64,000 nucleotides of DNA, taken from Calditrichota bacterium (GTDB lineage Bacteria; CLD3). The stretch covers positions 57,280-121,279 of the forward strand of contig QQUF01000002.1 of NCBI GenBank assembly GCA_008501735.1. The letters are read 5' to 3'. Made by a program: the position numbers and the translations under genes. Positions 9,077-18,436 of the stretch are shown here, piece after piece. Every line of letters begins with the position of its first letter. Position 1 is the stretch's first letter. The notes under the pieces were generated by a model. It saw nothing but the letters and a program-made list of their open reading frames with translations. It was not told the DNA's origin and did no database searches.

Positions 9077-10129
9077 TTAGAGTTTTCCTTCATTTAAAAG
9101 CCTAATTACTTCTTCCATTCTCAAATCAAAAGTCAAGTTTGTATTAAAGTCACCTTCTTCAAAAACCCATTTCGAATCTACTTTTCGCATTCTTCCCATT
9201 TTGTCATCAACAAGCATTTGATAAGGATAGACTTGTCCAAAAAAAGTTTGAAGTTCATTAACAAAATAACCACCTTTAGGATTTTCAAAAATATCAACTG
9301 CTTGCGAGAGGAAACCATACTTTTCACAAATCTCTTTAACAAAATCTAAAATGTCGTCCGGCGGAGCACCAAAACCTTTGAGTTTTGTTCCACTTGCCAT
9401 TTCTCCATCACGCATTTTTTTATGTCCGAAAAATGAATCTCCAACTTTTACCATTCGCCATTCATAATCGTGAGGAATGTATTCTTGGAAAATTACATAA
9501 CCATACTGTGAATCTTTAAATCTCTGAATGTATTTTCTAAGTTTCTTTTTAAACTTATCGTAAGAAACGATGTTTTTCTTAAATCTTCCTGCCAAATCAC
9601 CTTGGTTCATATTCGGTCCGAATTGCTTCCTTATACCAGAAGAGAACGCTTTTTTAACATATTTTTCGGCTTGAGAATAAGTTTTCAAAATTGCAATTCC
9701 TTTACCAGAATCTCCAATACAAGTTTTTCCTACAACAGGTAATTTCGAATTCTTGAGAAATTCTAAGGCTTCTTTCTCGTAATAAAAAACGTCTGTTTTA
9801 GGGTGTGGAACTTTGTTCATTCTAAGCCAATAACTAAGGAACTTTTTATTTTCGTGTAACAAAATTTCATCATAAGTTGGGTAAATTTTTGCTTTATGAA
9901 CTTGACTTAAAACATAAAGTCGCTCATCGTATAATTTTTTAAAAAGAATCGAATCATACGCACCACTAATTAAAAAGCAATCAATTTCTGGGTCAAGGCA
10001 TTCTTCAACCCAATCATTTTTGGTGAACTCAATTACCTTGTATTTCATTTTAAACTTTTCGCAGGATTTTACCCAGTATTCGTGATGCTCTTCATCTTCA
10101 CTTTTTAAAATCCCAAAATAGTAAGTCAT
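9077..10129 (-). CDS. ATP-grasp domain protein
   Basis: A 350-residue protein with the ATP-grasp layout: a pre-domain (residues 1-110), an ATP-binding lobe with LPVVGKTCIGDSGKGIAIL near residue 135, and a C-terminal metal-binding region with EWRMVKVGDSFFGHKK and VNELQTFFG. ATP-grasp ligases join a carboxylate to an amine or thiol through an acyl phosphate. The substrate is unknown. It is followed by a GT4 gene and preceded by a FemAB-like acyltransferase and an AsnB-like protein, so an amide-forming decoration of a sugar carboxylate is a reasonable inference. RimK-like peptide ligation is an alternative. Confidence 0.75.
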   Translation of the reverse strand: MTYYFGILKSEDEEHHEYWVKSCEKFKMKYKVIEFTKNDWVEECLDPEIDCFLISGAYDSILFKKLYDERLYVLSQVHKAKIYPTYDEILLHENKKFLSYWLRMNKVPHPKTDVFYYEKEALEFLKNSKLPVVGKTCIGDSGKGIAILKTYSQAEKYVKKAFSSGIRKQFGPNMNQGDLAGRFKKNIVSYDKFKKKLRKYIQRFKDSQYGYVIFQEYIPHDYEWRMVKVGDSFFGHKKMRDGEMASGTKLKGFGAPPDDILDFVKEICEKYGFLSQAVDIFENPKGGYFVNELQTFFGQVYPYQMLVDDKMGRMRKVDSKWVFEEGDFNTNLTFDLRMEEVIRLLNEGKL

Positions 10130-10150
10130 ATATTTAAAGCCTTAAATTTA

Positions 10151-11059
10151 TTAACCAAAATATTTATAAATTGAGTTGCCAACAAACCTTAGAAAACCTA
10201 TTGGCATTTTTTGAATATGAGGCTCAAGCCTCTTTATCATTGATTCTCCTTCATCGTTTGAGTCTTCAGATTTTGGGTACTCGTAATAATTTATTGTTTT
10301 AACAGTTGCTCCTAAACTTCTTTTAAAACGAATCAAGCCTTCTGCGTCAATATCTGTCTTCCCAAGATTCAAATTTTTATAACCTTGAGCTTTCGCCCAC
10401 TTTATTAATTCCCAAAACATAAAATCATTTGGACGCAGATTTAAATAATTTGGGTCAGAAGCACCATATTTGTAATAAACATTTTCTTCCCAAAACATAA
10501 GAATCGAAGAAGAAACAGGAGTACCTTTTTGGGAGACAATAACTGTAGCTCCCATTTTTTCAGAAATAATATTTTTATAAAAATTTTCAAAAAAAGAATC
10601 TGGTTGTGGAGGTAAACCGTGTTTTCTACGAGTTTCGTAATTATGCTGCATAAAAATTTTAAGTGAATCTTTGTCTGTTAAGACATTGACTTCCAAATCA
10701 TTTTTAATCGCTTTCTTAATATTCCTGCGAGTCTTACCTTCAAACCTCATAAACATTTCATCTTCTGTTTCGACAAGACTTATATCGTGAACTAAAAATT
10801 TTTCAGTAACAAAATTTTCATCACAAATCCCACCTCTAATTTGGAATTTCTTGTCTTTTGGAAGAGAATTAATGTCAATTTCCTCATTTTCAAAACACCA
10901 ATCTGAAAATGGAAAAGCTACATATTTTTTTGAAATTATTCGATTTACTTCCATTATCGAAATTTCAGAAGAACCAGAAAGAAATTTTTTAGTTTTGTAA
11001 CCATAAGTTTCTTCTAAAGTCTTTTGCCAATTTGGATGTTGGAAAATATTTGAAACCAT
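10151..11059 (-). CDS. FemAB-like GNAT-fold acyltransferase
   Basis: A 302-residue protein with the FemAB/BioF2-like double-GNAT pattern. FEGKTRRNIKKAIK near residue 128 corresponds to the basic segment of these enzymes, and YYKYGASDPNYLNLRPNDFMFWE near residue 215 is the common family signature, followed by NLGKTD and FKRSLGA. Relatives transfer amino acids from aminoacyl-tRNA or other activated donors onto amino groups of cell-wall precursors, and many unassigned ones sit in exopolysaccharide loci. The substrate here is unknown. It lies three bases after the AsnB-like gene and 21 before the ATP-grasp gene. Confidence 0.78.
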   Translation of the reverse strand: MVSNIFQHPNWQKTLEETYGYKTKKFLSGSSEISIMEVNRIISKKYVAFPFSDWCFENEEIDINSLPKDKKFQIRGGICDENFVTEKFLVHDISLVETEDEMFMRFEGKTRRNIKKAIKNDLEVNVLTDKDSLKIFMQHNYETRRKHGLPPQPDSFFENFYKNIISEKMGATVIVSQKGTPVSSSILMFWEENVYYKYGASDPNYLNLRPNDFMFWELIKWAKAQGYKNLNLGKTDIDAEGLIRFKRSLGATVKTINYYEYPKSEDSNDEGESMIKRLEPHIQKMPIGFLRFVGNSIYKYFG

Positions 11060-11062
11060 AAA

Positions 11063-12754
11063 TTATTTGTATTCCTTAAAATAAAGAGACCCTTCTAAAA
11101 TTCTACTTAAATTAAAACAGGTCTTTTCAGTACTAAATTCTTTATTAATAAGTGATTCATCTTCTACGTCGAAGAAGTCACTCATTGAACTAAAATCATA
11201 TTTTTGAATAAATTTTTCATACCAATTTCGATAAGTAAAATTTGACTCATCTTTTTGAGGTAATACTCTATTTTTGAGAACCGAAATTCCCAACTTCAAT
11301 ATGCTTTGATAATCTTTTGGACTATACCCTTTTGAAAGTTTTTCTTTAGCAATTTTAGGATTTAATTCATTAATAATCCTAAGATGAAACTCTGGTCCTT
11401 TTAGTCTAAGGATTGGATTTTGGGTCATATTTGTTCGATTTAACAAATTAAACTCTGTTTGAAAAATATAATTTAAGTAATCAATATCAAGATAAACAGG
11501 AATTACAAAAGAACAGAATTGTGCAAAAAGGTTTATATCCTGAGCAAAATGAATTTCTGACATCATTTCTAATGAGAAATGAAAATATTTATTCGGAGAC
11601 TCGAACCAGTTTTTAAGTTCGTTTACTCTTTTTAAAGCATACTCTATATCTTGCTCATTAAATTTGAATGAAGCTTCTTTAAACGAGCAAAGAATAGATT
11701 CTTTTATATTTTCACCATTCCAAGTTTTTCTAACAAAAGATGAAATTATCAAATCGTCAGGGAAAAGCCCACGAGCTAATTCTCCTCCCATATATCCCAA
11801 AAACATTGTATCATTATTTTTTGCTTCTCGTAAAACAGCATTTAATCTATGACTTCTATGAATAGAAGTTAGGGCATTACCAGTAGTGATAATTTTTTTA
11901 GCTAAATCTTGATATTCTTCCTCAATTGGGTCGTTTAAATCGTAATTTTGGTATTTTAAGCCTATTTTCTTAGTCAAATTTTTGGCATAGATTACATCTA
12001 AAGACTTTTCGTTTCCATAAGAGTAAGTTGAAATATCAAATTTATCCATATCAACAGCAGAAAGGATTGTTCTACAATCAATTCCTCCTGTTATTGGACA
12101 AGAAAACTTTTTTGTATCTAAGTAATCAAGATAACTATTAACTAATTTCTGGAAAAACTGCGGTGATTTTTCTAAAGATTTTAAATTTTTCTTATCTAAT
12201 AATTCTTCAAACTTCCAATAACAACTAACTTGAAAATTTGTATCGATTTGAACCTTCGTTGCATTCGTCGAAAAAGAAATACCTTTCACAAAACTCTTAC
12301 CAAGAATGTGATGATTAAACAAAATATGGTCAACTAATGCTTCTCTTTCAATCTCAACTTTCGGCAATAAATTTGAAAGTATTTTTAGGGAATCTGAAAA
12401 CCCAAATTTCGAACCTTGCTTAAAGTAAAAAAATTTCTTTATTCCGACTTGATCACTGAAAATTTGTAAAGTATTACCATCATAAACCAAAAGAGTAAAA
12501 ATACCTTTTAATGATTTAGGAAAGTCTAAACCTTCTTTCTTATAAAGGAAATGAACCAGTTCTAATTGACTTAAACCTTTTAGTTCTTCGAAATTTTCAT
12601 AATTTGGAAGTAAATATCCATCAACCCAAATAGTTAGATTCTCTTTTTGAATAAATTGGACTTTATTATTCCAAAAGATTTTCCCATAACTAAAAGTTAT
12701 CTCATTTTGAAAATTTTGAACTTTCTGTTCTAAATTTGTAACAAGCCAATTCAT
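11063..12754 (-). CDS. Asparagine synthase-like protein without the N-terminal nucleophile Cys
   Basis: This 563-residue protein has a glutaminase-like N-terminal region and an ATP-pyrophosphatase C-terminal region like AsnB. True AsnB enzymes need Cys2 as glutaminase nucleophile; this one starts M-N-W with no Cys in the first 170 residues. The PP-loop, usually SGGLDSS, reads TGGIDCR at residues 222-228, so ATP use may be altered. Relatives in polysaccharide and lasso-peptide loci form amides or lactams from other amine donors. It may activate a sugar carboxylate for amidation together with its FemAB and ATP-grasp neighbours. The fold call is sound; the reaction is unknown. Confidence 0.75.
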   Translation of the reverse strand: MNWLVTNLEQKVQNFQNEITFSYGKIFWNNKVQFIQKENLTIWVDGYLLPNYENFEELKGLSQLELVHFLYKKEGLDFPKSLKGIFTLLVYDGNTLQIFSDQVGIKKFFYFKQGSKFGFSDSLKILSNLLPKVEIEREALVDHILFNHHILGKSFVKGISFSTNATKVQIDTNFQVSCYWKFEELLDKKNLKSLEKSPQFFQKLVNSYLDYLDTKKFSCPITGGIDCRTILSAVDMDKFDISTYSYGNEKSLDVIYAKNLTKKIGLKYQNYDLNDPIEEEYQDLAKKIITTGNALTSIHRSHRLNAVLREAKNNDTMFLGYMGGELARGLFPDDLIISSFVRKTWNGENIKESILCSFKEASFKFNEQDIEYALKRVNELKNWFESPNKYFHFSLEMMSEIHFAQDINLFAQFCSFVIPVYLDIDYLNYIFQTEFNLLNRTNMTQNPILRLKGPEFHLRIINELNPKIAKEKLSKGYSPKDYQSILKLGISVLKNRVLPQKDESNFTYRNWYEKFIQKYDFSSMSDFFDVEDESLINKEFSTEKTCFNLSRILEGSLYFKEYK

Positions 12755-12758
12755 CTAA

Positions 12759-13883
12759 TTAAAATTTTGCAACTACATTTTTATAAAACTCTGCGTAGTT
12801 ACTTACCATTTTGCTGATGCTGAATTTCTCTTCAACAGTTTTGACTGCTTCCTTTGAAAAATTCTGTAAAATATCTTTATTATCTTTTAAAAATAAGATT
12901 TTATCTACTAATTCGTCGTGGTTTCCAATTTCGATAATAAACCCACTTTTGCCATTTTCTATAACCTCTTTAGTTCCGCCGTTGTCAGTTGCAATAACAG
13001 GGACTCCACAGGCAAAAGATTCCAAAATCGAATTTGATATACCTTCGCCCCACCAAGGAGCAGTACATAGAACTGAAATATCAGAAGCACGTAAAATCAT
13101 CTCTACATCTCTTCGATTGCCAAGAAATTTTACATTATCCTGTAATCCCTTGTCTATTGTTATTTGTTCGAGTTCTTTTCGCTTATCTCCCTCCCCAACA
13201 ACTAAGAATAAAAAGTCATTTAGTTTATTTTGTTTTTTTAGAGTTTCTGCTGCTCTAATAAAAGTTCTTTGGTCTTTACGGTTACTCACTTGAGCGATCA
13301 TCGGAATAATAAATTTACCTTTTGGAAACCCTAATTCCTCTCTTGCCTGATTTTGCGATTTTTTTGGAACTCTCGAAAAATCAAAACCATTGTATAGCAC
13401 AAAACGCCCTTTTTTATTTTCTTCTCCATATGCTTTTAGCCCTGCATAAGAATTTGAGACCACAATCTTATAAAATCTAAGAAATTTTTTAAAGAACTTT
13501 ATATTTTCAGAAAATTGAATTGGAGCACTTCGTAATCCTCCATTAATGACTAAAGTTTTAACTCTAAATAATTTAGTAGCTACTAATGCAACTAAACTTG
13601 CCATTGGATTAAAGCCATGAATAAAGTCAGGTTTTATTTCCTTAAAGACTTTTGCGAAACGCCTTAAGATTGCAAAGTCCCATCGCCACTCTCTTTCGAT
13701 TACGTGAAAACTACTTGCAAATTTTTTAGCTTCTTCGTTAAAGAAAGCATCTTTTTTCATCGTAATTATATGGTACTCAAATTCCTCTCTTGAGAAACCT
13801 TTTAGAAGTTCAACTAATTGCCTTTCTTTACCTCCACAATCCAAAGTATCTGTTATGAATAAAACTTTAATTTTACCATTCAC
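12759..13883 (-). CDS. Glycosyltransferase family 4
   Basis: A 374-residue GT-B enzyme: KVLFITDTLDCGGKERQL at the N-terminus (the glycine-rich acceptor loop) and PWWGEGISNSILESFACGVPVIATDNGG in the donor domain, with both glutamates of the EX7E motif. It starts at GTG 13883; the GTGA overlaps the TGA stop of the upstream GT4 gene by four bases, which signals translational coupling. It probably adds one sugar to the lipid-linked oligosaccharide. Donor unknown. Confidence 0.9.
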   Translation of the reverse strand: MNGKIKVLFITDTLDCGGKERQLVELLKGFSREEFEYHIITMKKDAFFNEEAKKFASSFHVIEREWRWDFAILRRFAKVFKEIKPDFIHGFNPMASLVALVATKLFRVKTLVINGGLRSAPIQFSENIKFFKKFLRFYKIVVSNSYAGLKAYGEENKKGRFVLYNGFDFSRVPKKSQNQAREELGFPKGKFIIPMIAQVSNRKDQRTFIRAAETLKKQNKLNDFLFLVVGEGDKRKELEQITIDKGLQDNVKFLGNRRDVEMILRASDISVLCTAPWWGEGISNSILESFACGVPVIATDNGGTKEVIENGKSGFIIEIGNHDELVDKILFLKDNKDILQNFSKEAVKTVEEKFSISKMVSNYAEFYKNVVAKF

Positions 13884-14947
13884 TTGCTAAAGAACTCCAA
13901 AATTTTAGAATGAATTTGTCCTGAATTTTCTGGTTCAACCAGCCAACCATTCTTTCCATTTTCAATTAAGTATTTTAGACCACCTGTTTTTGTAGCGATA
14001 ATTTTTTTGCCTAAGAATAAACTTTCGAGAGCAACAATCGGTGTTCCTTCTTCTCTTCCATTAATTTCGATAGATGGAATAACAACTAAGTCCGCGACTC
14101 TAAGCAAGTCCCATTTCTTTTGTCCAAAAATGTCGTTGAAAAAATTAATCCTAACCTTTAATTTTTTTGCTAAATCCTTCAAGTTTTCTTCTTCTTCTCC
14201 ATTTCCAGCAACTACAAATTGGTAATCTTCCAAACCTTGTGAAGCACTAATGAAGAAATTAACACCTTTGAGCCTAATTAACCTTGCTAAACAAAGGATT
14301 ATTTTTTTATCCTTTTTAAGTTTAAACTCTTCATAAATACTATCTAAGTTTTTTGTTAAATCGTAATCTTCTGTTTCAATTGGTAATTTTATCAGACTGG
14401 CTTCCGTTTCTGTCTCTTTCTTAATCTCATTAAGTATCTTAGGACTCACAACTTCCAACAATGATGAGTTCTTATAGACGAAACTGCGAAAATACTTGCC
14501 TGCAAAAATTTTCTTACTTAAATAAAAATCGCCACCATGAATTACACATCTATGTTCAACTTTGAAAAACAAATGCAATAAACTTCCAATAACTCCTGAA
14601 GGTAAAAGCCAGTGAGATACTATTAGATTTTTATTTTTCACTTCTTTGAATGAATTGATAAAAAAACTTACTAAGAAAAATGGAATCTGAATCAGTGCCG
14701 AAATTTTTTTAAAGTTATCAGGAATTCCATTCCCATAAGCAAGATTTTGTTTTGATTTGAAAAAATAATTAAAGCGTGAAATCGAAATTTGTTTTTCATA
14801 GGAATCATCAGCATTTTTCGAGTTTGGGCAGATAACTTTAACTTTGTAATCTTTTAAATTTTGACAGATATAAGACTTTACAAAGTTCCCTGCAAAATCT
14901 CCAAAATATCGTGGATAACTTGTTGTAAGTACTAAAGCATTTTTCAT
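13880..14947 (-). CDS. Glycosyltransferase family 4
   Basis: A 355-residue GT4 protein. The N-terminal TSYPRYFGDFAGNFVKS and the central VSHWLLPSGVIGSLL are typical of GT4 acceptor domains; the donor domain has ILCLARLIRLKGVNFFI and NGREEGTPIVALESLFLGKKIIAT. It overlaps its neighbours by four bases on each side, so it belongs to one tightly coupled string of transferases (GT2, GT4, GT4) downstream of flippase 1. A role in repeat-unit assembly on the cytoplasmic side is inferred. Confidence 0.9.
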   Translation of the reverse strand: MKNALVLTTSYPRYFGDFAGNFVKSYICQNLKDYKVKVICPNSKNADDSYEKQISISRFNYFFKSKQNLAYGNGIPDNFKKISALIQIPFFLVSFFINSFKEVKNKNLIVSHWLLPSGVIGSLLHLFFKVEHRCVIHGGDFYLSKKIFAGKYFRSFVYKNSSLLEVVSPKILNEIKKETETEASLIKLPIETEDYDLTKNLDSIYEEFKLKKDKKIILCLARLIRLKGVNFFISASQGLEDYQFVVAGNGEEEENLKDLAKKLKVRINFFNDIFGQKKWDLLRVADLVVIPSIEINGREEGTPIVALESLFLGKKIIATKTGGLKYLIENGKNGWLVEPENSGQIHSKILEFFSK

Positions 14948-15894
14948 TTCTTACTTTTCAAAGAAGCATTATCTAACATATCAAACATCATAGCAAAAAG
15001 TGTTGACTGAAGTCCCACAATTAGAAATAAAGCACAAAGAGTTACTGTTGCGTAAGTAGCGATTGCTCCATAAATAAATTTAAGATACAATACTTCAAGC
15101 CCAAGAAGACTTCCCAAAAGAATCAGAATTGAACCAAAAAAATATAAAAAAACCAAAGGGTGAAAATCATAAATAACATACTTCCAAAACATACGATAAA
15201 TGAACCCACGCAGTAACAAGGTGGAGATTTTCGGAATAATAAAAAAGGCATTGAAACCTGATTTTTCTTCTCCATAAATTGGGCTAACAATAACATCTTT
15301 AACTGTTATGTTTCTAACATTTAACTTGACTAAAAAATCGTTTGGGAAACCATACCTTTTATAGACACCCTTTAAGTTTATTTGAGGAAGAATTTTCAAG
15401 TTTAATGCCGTAAAACCACATTGACTATCCATTATGTGCCAATAACCTGTTGCTACTTTATTTAATAAACTCATAATCGTATTTCCGAGAAGCCTAGCCT
15501 TTGGCATTTCCATAACTAATTTTGGCGAAAGAAGTCTATTACCTTTTATATAATCTGCTTCTCCACTCAAAATAGGATTGATAACATTTTCCATTTCCGA
15601 AGAGTCCATTTGGAAATCTCCAGCAACTACAACTGCAATATCAAACTTTTCATCAAAAGCTTTTTGATAACCAGAAATAATTGCTCCACCAACACCTTGA
15701 TTTATCTCGTGATTTAACAACAAAAGTTTATCAGATTCAAACTTTACGATTTCATTTAAAGTTCTATCTTTTGAATTATCATTTACCACAATAATTTTAT
15801 CAACATATTCTGGGATAGAAAGAAGAGTTTTGAGAATTAGTTTTTCCTCATTGTAAGCAGGAATGACCACAGCAATTGTTTTATTTTGAAGCAT
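14944..15894 (-). CDS. Glycosyltransferase family 2 with C-terminal membrane segments (dolichyl-phosphate mannose synthase-like)
   Basis: A GT-A fold enzyme of 316 residues: VVIPAYNEEKLILKTL at residues 9-24 and VVVAGDFQMD as the metal-binding region. Two hydrophobic stretches near residues 246-300 anchor it in the membrane. Such proteins usually transfer a sugar from a nucleotide to polyprenyl phosphate, producing donors for periplasmic GT-C transferases such as the GT39-like protein at 23241. It starts directly before the flippase stop and overlaps the next GT4 gene by four bases. Confidence 0.87.
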   Translation of the reverse strand: MLQNKTIAVVIPAYNEEKLILKTLLSIPEYVDKIIVVNDNSKDRTLNEIVKFESDKLLLLNHEINQGVGGAIISGYQKAFDEKFDIAVVVAGDFQMDSSEMENVINPILSGEADYIKGNRLLSPKLVMEMPKARLLGNTIMSLLNKVATGYWHIMDSQCGFTALNLKILPQINLKGVYKRYGFPNDFLVKLNVRNITVKDVIVSPIYGEEKSGFNAFFIIPKISTLLLRGFIYRMFWKYVIYDFHPLVFLYFFGSILILLGSLLGLEVLYLKFIYGAIATYATVTLCALFLIVGLQSTLFAMMFDMLDNASLKSKK

Positions 15895-17391
15895 TTACTT
15901 TCTAAGTGCTAAGATTTCTTTGACTTTGAACTCTTGGGTAAGAAAAATAAAGATAAAAAAGACAATACCAACTAAAGCTAATTTAATAAAGCCGTCTACA
16001 ATTCCCACAGGGATATAAAGATCAGCTAAATATACAGTTAAAGCTGCAACACCTATTCCTCTAATAAAAGTAAGAATTGGTAAAGATGAATTATGTTTTT
16101 TATAAAGATAGACCAAGCAAATTAGAACAGCAATTGTTAGTGAAACACCTTTAGAATAAGCACCTCCAAGCAATCCATATTTAGGAATAAAAGCCCAATT
16201 TATAGCAATATCAATTAATAAAGCTATAACTCCTATTCCAAGAGAAACTGCTGGTTTTCCAGAACCTGAAATAATACTAGTGCTTAAAGTAAATATGGCA
16301 AGACCTGTTACAGCAAAAACCAAAACTGAAAGCACTTCTCCAGTTGGAGCAGGTGAAATATACTTTTGTCCTAAGATAATTTTAATAATTAAATCAGAAT
16401 TCGAAGAAATAACAACCGCACAACCTAGAAGTAAAATGAATGGATATTTTAAAGCATTTTCGATATAACGTTTTGTTCTTTCCTTATCGCCAATTGAAGT
16501 AACTTTCGAAATCAATGGGAAAATTATTAGCGAAACTGTCATCATTAGCGAATAAGGAATTCTCGAGATTGTTAAAGCTCCAGTATAATACCCAACCTGT
16601 TGGTCTGTATTTTCTAAAGTTAGCTTCTTTACTAAGAATAAGTCTGTATTCATAAGCAAATTAAGAATAAATGTAAATGACATAATCGAAATTACAAACT
16701 TACTAACTTCTGAAAGAGTATAAGGAGAAGTTGTTTTTTCAAATTTAAATTTTATTACAAAGAAAGATAATATTAAGACTACAAATGCTGCAAATGCAAA
16801 CCCACCTATTGTTTCTAACAAACCATTAGTTTTTAAATAATTTATTCCAAACCAAGCAAAAGAAAGCATGCAAATAGCCTTAAAAGAGACAAAAAACATA
16901 TCTAAGAATGCCTGTTTTTTGAATTCTCTTTTACCATTTAAATACCCGACATTCACAGAATAAAAAGAATAGAAAAATGTAATCAATGCAGTCATTTGTA
17001 AATATGGAGTTAAACTAGGATCATTTAAGAAATCACCAATTATTCCGAAAGTTGAAAGTAAAAAGTAAACCAGTGTTAAACTTCCCCCTAAAAGAAGCAA
17101 CACTTTTAAAGAAAGGAAATGAATAGCTTTTGCATTCTTTTCATCTGCAGAGACAAATTTGCTAACTCCTTGTAATGTTCCCATAATTACAACCATATTC
17201 AATACATTCATAGCACCAGAGACAACACCATAAACACCATAAGTGTCAACACTGATAAGTCTTGGTAAAGTAAATGTAATAGCGTAGCCAGCAAAAAGCC
17301 AAAACACTTTAGCGAAAGCTATGAACATAGTACCAGAAGCTATGTTATCATTAGACTTATCAATTATATTTTGATTAGAAGTTTCAGACAT
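15895..17391 (-). CDS. Polysaccharide flippase, Wzx type (copy 1)
   Basis: A 498-residue multi-pass membrane protein with about 14 hydrophobic segments and the Wzx/MATE-like pattern of the MVF superfamily (FTLPRLISVDTYGVYGVVSG near residue 40, and the long SLIIFPLISKVTS segment). It should move a lipid-linked repeat unit across the inner membrane. A second flippase of the same type lies at 39720-41210, so the locus may serve two repeat units. Downstream genes are glycosyltransferases, upstream is a sulfotransferase. Confidence 0.88.
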   Translation of the reverse strand: MSETSNQNIIDKSNDNIASGTMFIAFAKVFWLFAGYAITFTLPRLISVDTYGVYGVVSGAMNVLNMVVIMGTLQGVSKFVSADEKNAKAIHFLSLKVLLLLGGSLTLVYFLLSTFGIIGDFLNDPSLTPYLQMTALITFFYSFYSVNVGYLNGKREFKKQAFLDMFFVSFKAICMLSFAWFGINYLKTNGLLETIGGFAFAAFVVLILSFFVIKFKFEKTTSPYTLSEVSKFVISIMSFTFILNLLMNTDLFLVKKLTLENTDQQVGYYTGALTISRIPYSLMMTVSLIIFPLISKVTSIGDKERTKRYIENALKYPFILLLGCAVVISSNSDLIIKIILGQKYISPAPTGEVLSVLVFAVTGLAIFTLSTSIISGSGKPAVSLGIGVIALLIDIAINWAFIPKYGLLGGAYSKGVSLTIAVLICLVYLYKKHNSSLPILTFIRGIGVAALTVYLADLYIPVGIVDGFIKLALVGIVFFIFIFLTQEFKVKEILALRK

Positions 17392-17428
17392 TATATAGAT
17401 TATCCTTAAGCATTATAGGAATTGTCAC

Positions 17429-18421
17429 TTAGGTATTTTTTCCAATATTTTTGAAAAAAACGATAAAGTTATGTATAAACTTTAAATTATTTAGGAGAAA
17501 ATATTTGAAAGAATGGAAGAAAAAGAATTTTACCCTAAGGCTCAAAACTTCTAATTTTTCAGCATAGTTAAGATTATTAAATCTTTCAATAGAATACCCT
17601 TTAGAACTCAGTTCTTTAATTAGAACTTTCTGCATAAAAATTATATCTGCCTTACTGAGTTCATTCTTCCAAGCATGCATTCTATCAGATTTATTTTCAG
17701 TTGATTTTAGATTTTGATGTAAGTGTTTTTGTTGATCTGGAATTCTATTAAAGTAATCATTTGACTCTGTCTTGACTTTCGAAGCACCTACAAAGTCAAT
17801 AACTCCATTCAGCGTTCTTTCCTCGTCAGTAATCATTTCCTCAAAAGTAAGAAGAAAAAAATGTTTATTATTTTTAAGACGTGAAATTGTTTCTTGCTGA
17901 ATTTTATAATTCCTAACAAATTTAATTATATCATTTTCCATTGGCTTTCCAGAACGACTATCCAAAGAAACTTTTTGTGAGTTAAAAATTGCTCTTGGAT
18001 CTCTTTCTATAAAAATTAGCTTCGATTCTGGAAATTCTTTCCAAATTCTTTCCACATATTTAAACATATGTCCATATTTATAGAAATGAACCTTAGCAGG
18101 GTTATTTTGAAAATAAATATCAAAAATAGTTGTTAAAAAAGTTCCTAATTTTATTGGTAAACCTTCAGATAGATATTTCTCTTTAAGGGTATTTTTTTCT
18201 ATTTCCCATTTGATGAATTTTTTATCTGTATGATTAAAAAGCTCATTAAGTGCCTTATCAAGTTCAACCTCAGAATTAATACTAAAATTATCAATTTTAT
18301 CATAATTGAGTAATATAGCCTCAATACTAACGGCAATATCAATATAAGCATTAAGTTTTTTTGCTAGTAAAGTTGAACCTGAGCGATTTAAGTATGTGAG
18401 AAAAACAAATTGTTTTGGCAT
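17429..18421 (-). CDS. PAPS-dependent sulfotransferase family protein
   Basis: A 330-residue protein with the two PAPS-binding signatures: the 5'-phosphosulfate loop LNRSGSTLLAKKL near residue 11 and the 3'-phosphate segment FIERDPRAIFNSQKVSLDS near residue 137. It should move sulfate from PAPS onto a hydroxyl or amine of the glycan. Directly upstream are cysQ, cysC, cysN and cysD, which make and recycle PAPS, so donor supply and transfer form one unit. Acceptor position is unknown. A hydrophobic C-terminal stretch may attach it to the membrane. Confidence 0.82.
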   Translation of the reverse strand: MPKQFVFLTYLNRSGSTLLAKKLNAYIDIAVSIEAILLNYDKIDNFSINSEVELDKALNELFNHTDKKFIKWEIEKNTLKEKYLSEGLPIKLGTFLTTIFDIYFQNNPAKVHFYKYGHMFKYVERIWKEFPESKLIFIERDPRAIFNSQKVSLDSRSGKPMENDIIKFVRNYKIQQETISRLKNNKHFFLLTFEEMITDEERTLNGVIDFVGASKVKTESNDYFNRIPDQQKHLHQNLKSTENKSDRMHAWKNELSKADIIFMQKVLIKELSSKGYSIERFNNLNYAEKLEVLSLRVKFFFFHSFKYFLLNNLKFIHNFIVFFKNIGKNT

Positions 18422-18436
18422 AATTCCCTTAAAACC

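Noticed and set aside
12811-13293. 160-codon plus-strand ORF
   Set aside because: It lies fully inside the well-supported minus-strand GT4 gene and has no family resemblance; it is a shadow frame.
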